Source: Betaproteobacteria bacterium (GTDB lineage Bacteria > Pseudomonadota > Gammaproteobacteria > Burkholderiales > Casimicrobiaceae). From it: DNA of 12,430 nucleotides. The stretch is taken from NCBI GenBank assembly GCA_005888865.1, contig VBCL01000099.1:1-12430 (forward strand), read 5' to 3'. A model generated the notes under the pieces. It was given only the letters and a program-made list of their open reading frames with translations, was not told where the DNA came from and ran no database searches. Below are positions 1 to 7,680 of the stretch, piece by piece. The translations under genes and the position numbers were made by a program. Numbering within the stretch: the first letter of the stretch is position 1; each line of letters starts with the position of its first letter.

Positions 1-142
1 AGGTCAGGAAGCCGCGAGCCGCGGCGAACGCAGGCGCGTTGTGGCGCATTCGCCGTAAGCGGGTGGCTCGTGTGCGGCTACTCGTGTGTTGAGTGGCCGC
101 CGCGAGCCGGGACCCGCTCGGCGACACGCCTTGCGCCACCAT
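1..142 (-). CDS. Possible 5' part of a further minus-strand gene, running off the left edge
   Basis: A minus-strand frame stays open from an ATG at 142-140 to the window edge (about 47 codons, beginning MVAQGVSPSGS); a second in-frame ATG at 49-47 gives MRHNAPAFAARGFLT. The later part uses GC-rich codons like its neighbours, and the frame starts 35 nt after the FecR gene's stop, so it could be the next operon gene. No ribosome binding site is visible at either ATG and too little protein is present to recognise. FecR-domain genes in betaproteobacteria are often followed by CHASE2/adenylate-cyclase genes, but nothing here proves that. The rest of 1-177 holds only GC-rich sequence with an imperfect hairpin at 103-120. 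Confidence 0.22.
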   Translation of the reverse strand, partial: MVAQGVSPSGSRLAAATQHTSSRTRATRLRRMRHNAPAFAAARGFLT

Positions 143-177
143 GCGTCAAGTCGCCGCGGTTCGCAGGCGAAACATCG

Positions 178-1665
178 TCAGCATTTCCCTCCGGGGCACT
201 GCTTATAGCCGGCGACGCCCTCGATCACGCCGCCCGTGCGCGTATTGAAGTAATAATCGAGTCCGATCCCGACGCCGCCCGGACCGGCGAAAAATCCGGT
301 GAAGTTACTGGCAATGAGCGACTGACAGCCGGCGCCGCTGCAAGCCCCGGTTGCGCCGATGCCGCTGGTGGTGAACGCGCCGTTGGCGATGTTCGCGGTG
401 CCGCCCATGGTGTACGTTGCACCGCCGAAGCCTGCGGCGAGTCCGGAGAGCCCGAGCTGCGCGGAGGTGAAATTGACGCTGATGGTCCCGCCCGAGATGA
501 GCGTCCCGACCTGTCCCGTGCCCGAGTCGGTCGGGCGGGTGCCGCCGAGCGCCGCGTACTGGACTTGGCCGGAAGTCGGCAGCGCGGTGGCGGCCGTCCC
601 GTAGATGTAATGCAGGTTGCCGCCGTCGTTGTGCACGACTTCGTTGCCCAGGCTCTGCGCGATGCTCGAACCGCTGCCCTGCCACCGGCCCCAGTTGAGC
701 CCGGACCGGGAATTGTCGCGACCGGTGTCGACGATCGCCGCGCTTCCCACCGATGCAACCAGGCTCGCGTTCTCGAACCCCGTGAGGCGCCCTTCGGCAT
801 CGATGGAAAGGCGAAGCTTGGGATCGGTCGTTCGATCGAGCTCGAGCGTGTCGCGATCGGAGCCCACGACGACGGTCCTGCCGGCCGCGAACGCGATGCG
901 ATCGAGGTCTTCGGTCGCAACGTACTGGAAGGGCGGGTCCGGCACGGCTGGGCGGACCTCCTTCTCGGGGACCTTGGTAAAGCGCAGGTCGCCTTGAGAT
1001 GCTTTGGCTGTCGAGGTCCTCGGCCGGAGCTTGTCGGACAGGAACAGCGGCGGCGCGAGCCAGCGCAGCGGCGCTTCGCCGTCGGGAACGTAGAAGAGCT
1101 CGTCGATTCCGAACTCGTCACCACCGAACGCGTTCGCCACGGCGATTCGACCGTCGTACACGGCGCCGTACATCCCCGAGCGCGCCGCTGCGTTGCCGTT
1201 CATGCATTGATCCCGTGCGCAGATCTGGACCTGGTAGTGTGTGCCGCGAATCCCGATCGTGGCCTGTGTGGTGAGAAGCTGGTAGCGGTCCCCCGAAAGT
1301 TTGCCGATCTGACCGGTGAGCGTGCGGAAACCGCCTTTCACCAGACGGAACACCGCGATCTCGGTGCCGTCCTGCTGGCCGGCGAAGTTGTAACGCTCGA
1401 TGCGGAACTCGGAGTCGGGCTTGAGCGCGACCAGCGCGTCGTCCGAAAACCGCAGCTGCACGTGGCTCTGCGCCGCTGTCACGATCGTATCGCCGGCGTC
1501 GATCGTCGATCCTGCGGAGAGCGGGACCCGCGAGGCGCCGCGCAAGGCGGCGACGTCGCCGACTGCGAAGACGACCTTGCCTGCCTCTCCGAAGGCGACA
1601 TTCGCGGCGAGGACGCAGGCAAACAGCACGGCGAGAAGGACCAATGGGCCGGGGCGTCCGTTCAT
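178..1665 (-). CDS. FecR-domain exported protein with C-terminal TbpB-like barrel segment
   Basis: A 495-residue protein starting at ATG 1665; a good ribosome binding site (AGGAG, about 7 nt upstream) decides against an in-frame start at 1710 that would overlap the preceding gene. Residues 1-26 form an export signal; LFAC at 14-17 could be a lipobox, otherwise signal peptidase I would cut near residue 26. Residues about 30-180 are a FecR domain: a glycine-rich start, then GDTIVTAAQSHVQLRFSDD and, near 132-142, TTQATIGIRGTHY, typical of periplasmic FecR-like ligand-sensing or scaffold domains. Residues about 318-489 are rich in short Gly/Thr/Ser beta strands and end FTGFFAGPGG...GGVIEGVAGYK, resembling the terminal strands of TbpB-type lipoprotein barrels. 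Four cysteines (442, 447, 490, 495) lie in the C-terminal part. It follows the Slam-like gene by 31 nt, so it may be that protein's client. The FecR call is firm; the barrel and client assignments are inference. Confidence 0.85.
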   Translation of the reverse strand: MNGRPGPLVLLAVLFACVLAANVAFGEAGKVVFAVGDVAALRGASRVPLSAGSTIDAGDTIVTAAQSHVQLRFSDDALVALKPDSEFRIERYNFAGQQDGTEIAVFRLVKGGFRTLTGQIGKLSGDRYQLLTTQATIGIRGTHYQVQICARDQCMNGNAAARSGMYGAVYDGRIAVANAFGGDEFGIDELFYVPDGEAPLRWLAPPLFLSDKLRPRTSTAKASQGDLRFTKVPEKEVRPAVPDPPFQYVATEDLDRIAFAAGRTVVVGSDRDTLELDRTTDPKLRLSIDAEGRLTGFENASLVASVGSAAIVDTGRDNSRSGLNWGRWQGSGSSIAQSLGNEVVHNDGGNLHYIYGTAATALPTSGQVQYAALGGTRPTDSGTGQVGTLISGGTISVNFTSAQLGLSGLAAGFGGATYTMGGTANIANGAFTTSGIGATGACSGAGCQSLIASNFTGFFAGPGGVGIGLDYYFNTRTGGVIEGVAGYKQCPGGKC

Positions 1666-1696
1666 GGTGTCGCTCCTGCTCGAAGAAACCCGACGA

Positions 1697-3100
1697 TCAC
1701 TTGAACTCATAGCGCACCTTCACCGCGCCGACATGGCGCGAATACTCGAAAAGCTCCAGGTTCGCTGCGTTGTGTGCGTATTGATACTCGGCGCGAACGC
1801 TCCAGCGCGCGCTGATGAGATACAGCGCACCCAGGGTCAATGTCAGGTTGCGATCGCGCCGGGTGACTTCCAGGAGTGGAATCGGTGCCTGATAGCGGCT
1901 TTCGACGTAGCCGACCCCGGCATTGATTGCCCAGAAGGGCGAAGGTGAGACCGTGACATCGACCGCGCCCCCGTAGAGCGTGCGGCCGAGATCGTCGCGG
2001 TCCTCGCGGTTGTGCTCGTCGCCGTAGAATGCCGTTGCGTTGAGCACCGGGTGCCAGGGCATGAGCCACACGCGGCGATAGGCAACCGAGAAAGCGTAGA
2101 GATCGGCGTTGCGCGCGGCGTTCTCGCCCGAGTACGCGAGGCGCGCGTACTGCGGGATCAGCGCGAGCGATGTCTGCTCCGAGAGCTGGCGCCGCCATTC
2201 GAAGCCGAGTCCGTCGGTCCAGCGATAGCGCGATCCATCGAGCAGGATCTCGCTGTGTGCGTAGGAGAGCGTGTACAGATTGCCCTTCGCGTTGTAGCTG
2301 CCGCCCAACGCAGCACCGAAGCTGGCGAGGTTGAACTCGGACGCATCGGCGTAGAAGGTGCCGCTGGCGTAGCCGCTGCCGTTCACGCTCCAGCCGGGAG
2401 CAACGGGGTGGTCGATCCGCCCCGCGGCGGCAAGCCAGCCGAACGCCGATGCCTGGCGCACGCCGACGTCGGCCACCGTGACCGGGCCAAGCACCGGAAG
2501 GCCGATATCGGCCTGGGCCACCCCGGCGTTGGCGTTGCTGTCGTAACCTGCACCCGCCTCGACGTAGGCGGCTGTGCGTGTCCGGTAGCGACCTTCGCGC
2601 GCTTCCAGTGCCGCGAGATAGCGGTCGATGCCCGCCTGCACGTCGGGCGGCGGTTGCTCCTTCGCGACGGCCTCGAATTCCTCGCGGGCACGAACGTTGT
2701 CGCCGGCGTGAAAGTAGGCGCGCGCGAGCTCGAGGCGCGCACGCGGATCATCCGGAAACTGCAGGACGTAGCGCTCGAGGGCGAGCACACCTTCGCCGGC
2801 GCGGCCGAGATCGACCGCCGCCACGCCGCACCACAGGTCGAACTCTCGTGGCCGTGCACTGAGGTCGGGATCGGCGCAAAACGCCGCGTACGCTTCGGCA
2901 GCCTGACCGGCCTCGACCAGCGCGCGCAGATCGTCGAGCGGTGCGGCGCGCGCCGTGGCGGCGACAGCGACGAGCACCGCACCCGCTGCGGCGATCGCTG
3001 CCCTGTCCCGCAGACGACGCGAGGCGCAGGTGTCGATCGGTTGCGGCAGGGGCGTCGCGCTGAGGGTAGCCATGGGCTGCGGCGAAGGGCGGGTGATCAT
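1697..3100 (-). CDS. TPR plus outer-membrane beta-barrel protein, Slam-like (DUF560-like)
   Basis: About 467 residues from ATG 3100 (numbering below counts from an in-frame GTG at 3109, three codons earlier). ATG 3073 is also possible; none of the three has a clear ribosome binding site. A hydrophobic stretch at 37-55 ending ATARA|AP is a signal peptide. Residues about 56-155 are helical TPR-like repeats (LDDLRALVEAGQAAEAY; ARLELARAYFHAGDNVRAREEF). From about 175 the protein turns to alternating beta strands, opening with YVEAGAGYDSNANAG and finishing VGAVKVRYEFK, with an aromatic residue near the C-terminus as BAM substrates have. The order signal, TPR, about 290-residue barrel is that of Slam proteins, which move lipoproteins to the cell surface. 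The gene starts about 28 nt after ccmI ends, so the two are probably cotranscribed. Another TPR-barrel family remains possible. Confidence 0.8.
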   Translation of the reverse strand: MITRPSPQPMATLSATPLPQPIDTCASRRLRDRAAIAAAGAVLVAVAATARAAPLDDLRALVEAGQAAEAYAAFCADPDLSARPREFDLWCGVAAVDLGRAGEGVLALERYVLQFPDDPRARLELARAYFHAGDNVRAREEFEAVAKEQPPPDVQAGIDRYLAALEAREGRYRTRTAAYVEAGAGYDSNANAGVAQADIGLPVLGPVTVADVGVRQASAFGWLAAAGRIDHPVAPGWSVNGSGYASGTFYADASEFNLASFGAALGGSYNAKGNLYTLSYAHSEILLDGSRYRWTDGLGFEWRRQLSEQTSLALIPQYARLAYSGENAARNADLYAFSVAYRRVWLMPWHPVLNATAFYGDEHNREDRDDLGRTLYGGAVDVTVSPSPFWAINAGVGYVESRYQAPIPLLEVTRRDRNLTLTLGALYLISARWSVRAEYQYAHNAANLELFEYSRHVGAVKVRYEFK

Positions 3101-3127
3101 AGCACGCACGCCGCAGCAGGCCAGAAG

Positions 3128-4390
3128 CTAGGGCACGACCTGATCGATCGTGACCTTGACGCCGGAGGCTCCGGGCTTCACCGGTCCGCTTCTTCCGGAG
3201 AGGTCACCGGCTTGCGGCATTGCATTCCCGCTCTTCGAGATCCGCGCTTCGACGATGACCGTCGGCGTCGCCGAAAGCTTCGCGCCGGACGCCATGCCCA
3301 TGTTGTCGTCGAGCTGGAAGTCCTTCGGCAATTCCTTGGCCGGAATTCTCAGGATCGCCAGCGGCATGCGCGAGCCCTCGACCGCGCGCGCTAAGATGAA
3401 TACCGTATCGGTCACCGCAACCTTGGGTGCCAGCGCGGCGCTGATCTCCACGCGCCCGGTGATTGCCGCGTTGGACCCCGGCGAGGCCAGCGCAGGCGGC
3501 GGCGCGCGCTCCGGCGCTGGCGCAGAGGGCGGAAGCCCCTTGCCGCCGCTCTTCGCCGATTCGACTTTGGCGATGATGGCCGTGATCTGCTTCGCATCGT
3601 CCGAGCCTTCGGGAAGCTGCGCGAGCAGGCGCCGGTAATAACCGATTGCACCGCCGAGGTCGTTCGCCTCGAGCGCTGCGGTTCCGGCAAGCGCCAGCGC
3701 CTTCTTATGGTTCGGATCGATCGTGAGTGCGCGAGCGGCGAGCTCGGCCGGCTTGCCAGAAAGCTTTCGCCCCTGCGCCATCGCCAACGCGTCAGCATAA
3801 TCCGCGAGGAGCGTGGTGTTGTCCGGAACCAGTGCTTCGGCACGGCTATAGGCATCCGCAGCCTCGGTGTAGCGCCCGAGTGCCTGATACGAGCGCGCGA
3901 GGAGGACCCATCCGTCCGCGTCGTCGGGACGTGTCTTGAGCCGCTGCGCGAGGCTGTCGACCATCGCGAGGATCTGCTGGTCGGACACGTCATGCGCGCC
4001 GCGCTCTCCGCCCGGCGAAGTGATCGCCTCGGGCTTGCCCAGCAACGCGTAGAGGATGAATGCTGCCGATGGGATCAGCACCAGCAGGGCGACCGCGAAG
4101 AACCAGGTGCGCTTGCGCGGGGACGCGGGAGGAGCGCGCTCGCCTGGAGCGTCGACTTCCTCCCCCAGGCGGCGCGAGAGCTCCGCCACGGCGGCTTCGT
4201 GCTCTTCTGCACTGATGACGCCATCGGCAAGCTCGGCGTCGAGCGCCCGTTTCTGATCGCGATATACCGCGAGCGCCGCGGCGTTGGCGTCGGGCGCGGC
4301 CGACCTGCGTCGGGTGGAAATCAGCGGAAGCAGCAGTACCGTGAGCGTCACTACGACGAGCAGCGCGGCGATTGACCAGAAGATCAGCAT
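3128..4390 (-). CDS. ccmI: c-type cytochrome biogenesis protein CcmI
   Basis: A 420-residue inner-membrane protein of the cytochrome c maturation (System I) pathway, where CcmI chaperones apocytochrome c and hands it to the CcmF/CcmH haem-ligation machinery. Two membrane segments are visible (about 4-24 and 96-117) around a cytoplasmic loop with the family's YRDQKRALDAELADGVISAEEHEAA-type helix. The periplasmic part has TPR repeats at about 161-260 (WVLLARSYQALGRYTEAADA; ALAMAQGRKLSGKPAELAARAL with ALTIDPNHKKALALAGTAA; AIGYYRRLLAQLP), a Pro/Ala-rich linker near 285-305, and a beta-rich C-terminal domain (ITGRVEISAALAPKVAVTDT to VTIDQVVP). CcmI usually ends a ccmABCDEFGHI operon. Here the upstream neighbour is the divergent maeB, so the gene stands apart from other ccm genes and appears to lead a new operon. 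The length fits the long CcmI class. Confidence 0.93.
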   Translation of the reverse strand: MLIFWSIAALLVVVTLTVLLLPLISTRRRSAAPDANAAALAVYRDQKRALDAELADGVISAEEHEAAVAELSRRLGEEVDAPGERAPPASPRKRTWFFAVALLVLIPSAAFILYALLGKPEAITSPGGERGAHDVSDQQILAMVDSLAQRLKTRPDDADGWVLLARSYQALGRYTEAADAYSRAEALVPDNTTLLADYADALAMAQGRKLSGKPAELAARALTIDPNHKKALALAGTAALEANDLGGAIGYYRRLLAQLPEGSDDAKQITAIIAKVESAKSGGKGLPPSAPAPERAPPPALASPGSNAAITGRVEISAALAPKVAVTDTVFILARAVEGSRMPLAILRIPAKELPKDFQLDDNMGMASGAKLSATPTVIVEARISKSGNAMPQAGDLSGRSGPVKPGASGVKVTIDQVVP

Positions 4391-4582
4391 CGGTATGAAC
4401 GTGGCGGGGGTGGCGCGAGGCAGACGCGCAGGGTTACGGCACGCGCATTATACTGGCGAGATCAGCAGGCGCCCGACGAAGGCACATTCCGCACTGGCAG
4501 ACAGGGTAACGCCATCTAAGCGCAGCTCGCCTGCCACCACACACCCTCGCGCTCGAGCGCGATCCACGCGAAAGTCCCACGC
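4391..4582. promoter_or_regulatory. Divergent promoter region between ccmI and maeB
   Basis: This 192-bp gap separates two outward-facing genes. On the minus strand, 4452-4447 reads TATAAT, a perfect -10 hexamer placing a ccmI transcript start near 4440, about 50 nt before the ATG; no good -35 is seen at the right spacing, so an activator or weak promoter is likely. On the plus strand the same bases contain TATACT (4449-4454), a possible -10 for maeB with a leader of about 120 nt, again without a clear -35. If both are used, the two promoters overlap and would compete. Confidence 0.4.
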
Positions 4583-6874
4583 ATGGCCGATCAGGATATC
4601 CGTCAAAGCTCGCTCGAATACCACCGCGCGCATCCGCCAGGCAAGATATCGATCCTGCCGACCAAGCAGCTCTTAAGTCAGCGCGATCTTGCGCTCGCCT
4701 ATTCACCGGGCGTTGCCGCCGCTTGCGACGAGATCGTGCGCGACCCGGGCGAGGCGCGCAACCTCACCGCCCGCGGGAACTTGATCGGAGTCATCACCAA
4801 CGGCACCGCGGTGCTTGGCCTGGGCGCAATTGGCGCGCTCGCCGGCAAGCCCGTGATGGAAGGCAAGGCCGTATTGTTCAAGAAGTTCGCAGGCATCGAT
4901 TGTTTCGATATCGAGATCGACGAGCGCGATCCGGAAAAGCTCGTCGAGATCATCGTCTCGCTCGAGCCGACGTTCGGCGGTATCAACCTCGAGGACATCA
5001 AGGCGCCAGAGTGTTTCTACGTCGAGCGCAAATGCCGCGAGCGGATGAAGATTCCCGTCTTCCACGATGACCAGCACGGCACCGCGATCATCGTCGGCGC
5101 GGCGGTGCTCAATGGCCTTCGCGTCGTAGGCAAGGAGATCGCCAAGGTCAAGCTCGTGTGCTCGGGGGCCGGCGCAGCGGCGCTGGCCTGCCTCGACATC
5201 CTGGTGAGCCTCGGCATCCGGCGAGAGAACATCCTGGTCTCCGACATCGCCGGCGTGGTCTACGCCGGGCGGAAGGAAGAGATGGACGAGAACAAGGCGC
5301 GCTACGCGCAGCAGACCAAAGCGCGCACGCTCTCCGACATCATCGGGGGCGCAGACATTTTCCTCGGCCTTTCCGCGGGCGGCGTGCTCAAGCCGGAGAT
5401 GGTCAAGCGGATGGCCGACGCGCCGCTGATTCTGGCACTCGCCAATCCCGACCCGGAGATCATGCCCGACGTGGCCCGCGCCGTGCGCCCTGACGCGATC
5501 ATCGCCACCGGCCGCTCCGACTATCCGAACCAGGTCAATAACGTATTGTGCTTCCCCTTCATCTTCCGCGGCGCGCTCGATGTGGGCGCGACGACGATCA
5601 ACGAGGCGATGAAGCTCGCGGCGGTTCACGCCCTCGCCGACCTCGCGATGGCGGAGCAGTCGGATATCGTCGCCGCCGCCTACGGCGCCGATGACGTTCG
5701 GTTCGGCGCCGATTATCTGATACCGAAGCCGTTCGATCCGCGGCTGATCGTGAAGATCGCGCCCGCGGTGGCGCGTGCGGCGATGGAATCGGGCGTCGCG
5801 ACGCGTCCGATTCCCGACTTCGACGCGTACCACGAGCGCCTCGGCCAGTTCGTGTATCACTCCGGACTGCTGATGAAGCCGATCTTCCAGGCGGCGAAGA
5901 AATCGCCGAGGCGCATCGTATTCGCCGAGGGCGAGGACGAACGCGTGCTGCGCGCGGTGCAGGTCGTCGTCGACGAGGGGCTCGCCAAGCCGATCCTGGT
6001 CGGCCGCCCCGCGGTCATCGCGCAGCGTATCGAACGCTATGGCCTGCGGCTCAAGGTGGGCGCCCATTTCGAGATGATCAATCCCGAGGACGATCCGCGA
6101 TTCCGCGCCTATTGGACCGAATATCTGCGGCTGACCGAGCGCAACGGCGTGACCGAACAGCTCGCCAAGATCGAGATGCGCCGGCGGCTGACGCTGATCG
6201 GCGCGATGATGATCCGCATGGGCGACGCCGACGGGATGCTCTGCGGCACGTACGGCACGCACGAGTCGCACCGCTGCTACATCGAGCCGGTGCTGGGCTT
6301 GCGCCGCGGCGTGAAGACGCTGGCCGCGATGAACGCGGTGTTCCTGCACGAGCGCACGGTGTTCATTGCCGACACGTATGTCAACGCGGATCCCACAGCC
6401 GAGCAGCTCGCGGAGATCACGCTGCTCGCCGCCGAGGAGATCCGCCGCTTCGGCATCACGCCCAAGGTTGCGCTGCTCTCGCACTCGAGCTTCGGATCGA
6501 GCACGAACCCGCAGGCGCGCAAGATGCAGGCTGCGCTGGCGCTGATCAATGCGCTGGAGCCCGATCTCGAGGTCGATGGCGAGATGCACGGCGACGCCGC
6601 GCTGTCGCTGGACGTTCGCAAGCGCATGTTTCCGAACTCGCGCCTGAAAAGCGAAGCGAATCTGCTGATTATGCCCACCCTCGACGCGGCGAACATTTCG
6701 TTCAACCTGCTCAAGGCCGCGGCAGGAAGCGGGCTCACGCTCGGGCCTATACTGCTCGGCGTGGCGAAGGCGGCGCATATTCTCACGCCGTCGTCGACGG
6801 TTCGCCGGATCGTCAACATGGCGGCGCTGACCAGCGTCGACGCCAACGTCGAGCGTCAGCGCGCACTGCTCTAG
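4583..6874 (+). CDS. maeB: NADP-dependent malic enzyme fused to phosphotransacetylase-like domain
   Basis: A 763-residue enzyme that oxidatively decarboxylates malate to pyruvate with NADP+, linking the TCA cycle to NADPH and acetyl-CoA supply in the cytoplasm. Residues about 10-430 are the malic-enzyme part: LAYSPGVA with catalytic Tyr40, EGKAVLFKKFAGID with Lys95, the metal-binding NLEDIKAPECF (Glu137, Asp138) and HDDQHGTA (Asp162/Asp163), and the Rossmann loop CSGAGAAALACL near 193. Residues about 440-763 form a phosphotransacetylase-like domain (RIVFAEGEDERVLRAV; DADGMLCGTYGTH; SHSSFGSSTNPQA). In MaeB proteins this domain is catalytically silent and transmits acetyl-CoA inhibition. Length and order match the family, with no frameshift. 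It stands alone, divergent from ccmI; the ribosome binding site is weak. MaeB-type enzymes can differ in NAD/NADP preference, and residue inspection alone does not settle the cofactor. Confidence 0.96.
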   Translation: MADQDIRQSSLEYHRAHPPGKISILPTKQLLSQRDLALAYSPGVAAACDEIVRDPGEARNLTARGNLIGVITNGTAVLGLGAIGALAGKPVMEGKAVLFKKFAGIDCFDIEIDERDPEKLVEIIVSLEPTFGGINLEDIKAPECFYVERKCRERMKIPVFHDDQHGTAIIVGAAVLNGLRVVGKEIAKVKLVCSGAGAAALACLDILVSLGIRRENILVSDIAGVVYAGRKEEMDENKARYAQQTKARTLSDIIGGADIFLGLSAGGVLKPEMVKRMADAPLILALANPDPEIMPDVARAVRPDAIIATGRSDYPNQVNNVLCFPFIFRGALDVGATTINEAMKLAAVHALADLAMAEQSDIVAAAYGADDVRFGADYLIPKPFDPRLIVKIAPAVARAAMESGVATRPIPDFDAYHERLGQFVYHSGLLMKPIFQAAKKSPRRIVFAEGEDERVLRAVQVVVDEGLAKPILVGRPAVIAQRIERYGLRLKVGAHFEMINPEDDPRFRAYWTEYLRLTERNGVTEQLAKIEMRRRLTLIGAMMIRMGDADGMLCGTYGTHESHRCYIEPVLGLRRGVKTLAAMNAVFLHERTVFIADTYVNADPTAEQLAEITLLAAEEIRRFGITPKVALLSHSSFGSSTNPQARKMQAALALINALEPDLEVDGEMHGDAALSLDVRKRMFPNSRLKSEANLLIMPTLDAANISFNLLKAAAGSGLTLGPILLGVAKAAHILTPSSTVRRIVNMAALTSVDANVERQRALL

Positions 6875-6934
6875 CCGTGCGCTGAGAACGCGCTTCGTCT
6901 CCGGACGAGGGCATCGCTATCGTTGCGGACCGTC

Positions 6935-6946
6935 CATTGTAGAAAT
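6935..6946. promoter_or_regulatory. Degenerate copy of the upstream palindrome core before the ferritin-like gene
   Basis: CATTGTAGAAAT shares TTGTA-N-AAA with the palindrome GTTTGTACAAAC at 12039-12050 (8 of 12 positions). Its centre lies about 101 bp upstream of the start predicted from the -24/-12 element at 7016-7031, the same spacing as at the divergent region on the right. Alone the match is weak; the spacing is what makes it worth listing. Confidence 0.25.
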
Positions 6947-7015
6947 TGCACGACGTCGCGCGGACCGGGCGCGGCGTAGGCCGCGTCACGCTCGGCGCAA
7001 AGACTTGAATGTGAC

Positions 7016-7031
7016 CGGCACGATTCCTGCT
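7016..7031 (+). promoter_or_regulatory. Candidate sigma-54 promoter of the ferritin-like gene
   Basis: CGGCACGATTCCTGCT fits the -24/-12 consensus TGGCACG-N4-TTGCW at all but two positions, keeping GG (7017-7018) and GC (7029-7030) exactly 10 nt apart. The predicted start is near 7042, giving a 48-nt leader to the ATG at 7090. It is the only convincing promoter-like element in the 215-bp gap after maeB. The first T of TTGC is C here, as in the weaker element at 12291. Confidence 0.42.
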
Positions 7032-7089
7032 CATCGAATCCTTGTCGCCGGCGCGGGTTTCCGCGCGCTAGATCACGAGGAGAACCGCC

Positions 7090-7674
7090 ATGTCAGGCAA
7101 GTCGATGATGAAGGATGTCAAACCCGTCGCTCAGCCGTTTCTGACCGATGTGAAAACCTTGCGTGATCGGGCGCGTCAGCACATGGACGCGGGCGCAGTC
7201 ACGCCCGGCTACGGTGGTGAGCTCGACGCCGCAATCCAGGTCCTGAACGCCGCGCTCGCGACCGAGCTGATCTGCGTTCTGCGCTACAAGCGCCATTACT
7301 TCATGGCGCAGGGCATCCACTCGGCCGGCGTGGCGGCGGAGTTTCTCGAGCACTCGAGCGACGAGATGGCGCACGCCGATCAGATCGCCGACCGCATCGT
7401 GCAGCTCGGCGGCGAGCCGGACTTCTCGCCCGAGGGATTGCGCACCCGCGCTCACTCCGAATACGTCGAGGGCACGACCCTGATCGACATGATCAAGGAG
7501 GACCTGGTCGCCGAGCGCATTGCCATCGACTCGTATCGCGAGATGGGCCGTTACTTTGCGGCGTTCGATCCTACGACGCGCCGGATGCTCGAGGAGATCC
7601 AGGCAAAGGAGGAGGAGCATGCCGACGATCTCGCAGAGCTGCTGCGCGATCTGCCCAAGCAAGGTGCCAACTAG
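7090..7674 (+). CDS. Bacterioferritin-like ferritin-superfamily protein
   Basis: A 194-residue soluble four-helix protein for iron oxidation and storage or peroxide detoxification. All diiron ligand positions of the bacterioferritin family are present: Glu59 (ALATELICVLRYKRHY), Glu92xxHis95 (SSDEMAHAD), Glu142 (KEDLVAERIAIDSY) and Glu174xxHis177 (KEEEHADDL). The spacing Glu59-Glu92 equals that of E. coli Bfr Glu18-Glu51, and Met93 sits where Bfr has its haem-ligating Met52, although this DEMxHA pattern also occurs in haem-free relatives. It is longer than classic Bfr (158 residues), with about 40 extra N-terminal residues, and may instead be a Dps-like or DUF-type ferritin. The start has a strong ribosome binding site (GAGGAG, 7077-7082). 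A candidate sigma-54 promoter lies upstream, and the BON lipoprotein gene follows after 137 nt. Confidence 0.88.
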   Translation: MSGKSMMKDVKPVAQPFLTDVKTLRDRARQHMDAGAVTPGYGGELDAAIQVLNAALATELICVLRYKRHYFMAQGIHSAGVAAEFLEHSSDEMAHADQIADRIVQLGGEPDFSPEGLRTRAHSEYVEGTTLIDMIKEDLVAERIAIDSYREMGRYFAAFDPTTRRMLEEIQAKEEEHADDLAELLRDLPKQGAN

Positions 7675-7680
7675 AGTTCG

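Noticed and set aside
103..120. GC-rich hairpin downstream of the FecR gene
   Set aside because: It has a bulge and no following T run on either strand; such pairings are common in DNA this GC-rich.
70..1704. Long plus-strand frame of 544 codons opposite the FecR gene
   Set aside because: It is a shadow of the minus-strand gene; the product has no recognisable domain, while the minus strand has a clear FecR domain and signal peptide.
2257..2275. GCGTAGGAGAGCGTGTAC inside the Slam-like gene, resembling module B
   Set aside because: The right half-site does not match and it lies in coding sequence with no 12-mer downstream.
4703..6778. Long minus-strand frame of 691 codons opposite maeB
   Set aside because: It is antisense to an intact, recognised enzyme gene and is explained by GC-rich codon structure.
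6893..6910. Hairpin after maeB (CTTCGTC / GACGAGG) as a terminator
   Set aside because: The stem is seven pairs including a wobble and no T run follows, so it is not supported as an intrinsic terminator.
6974..6980. GCGTAGG as a third copy of the composite module
   Set aside because: Only the left half-site is present; the right half-site and the AGCAGAAACGGA block are missing.
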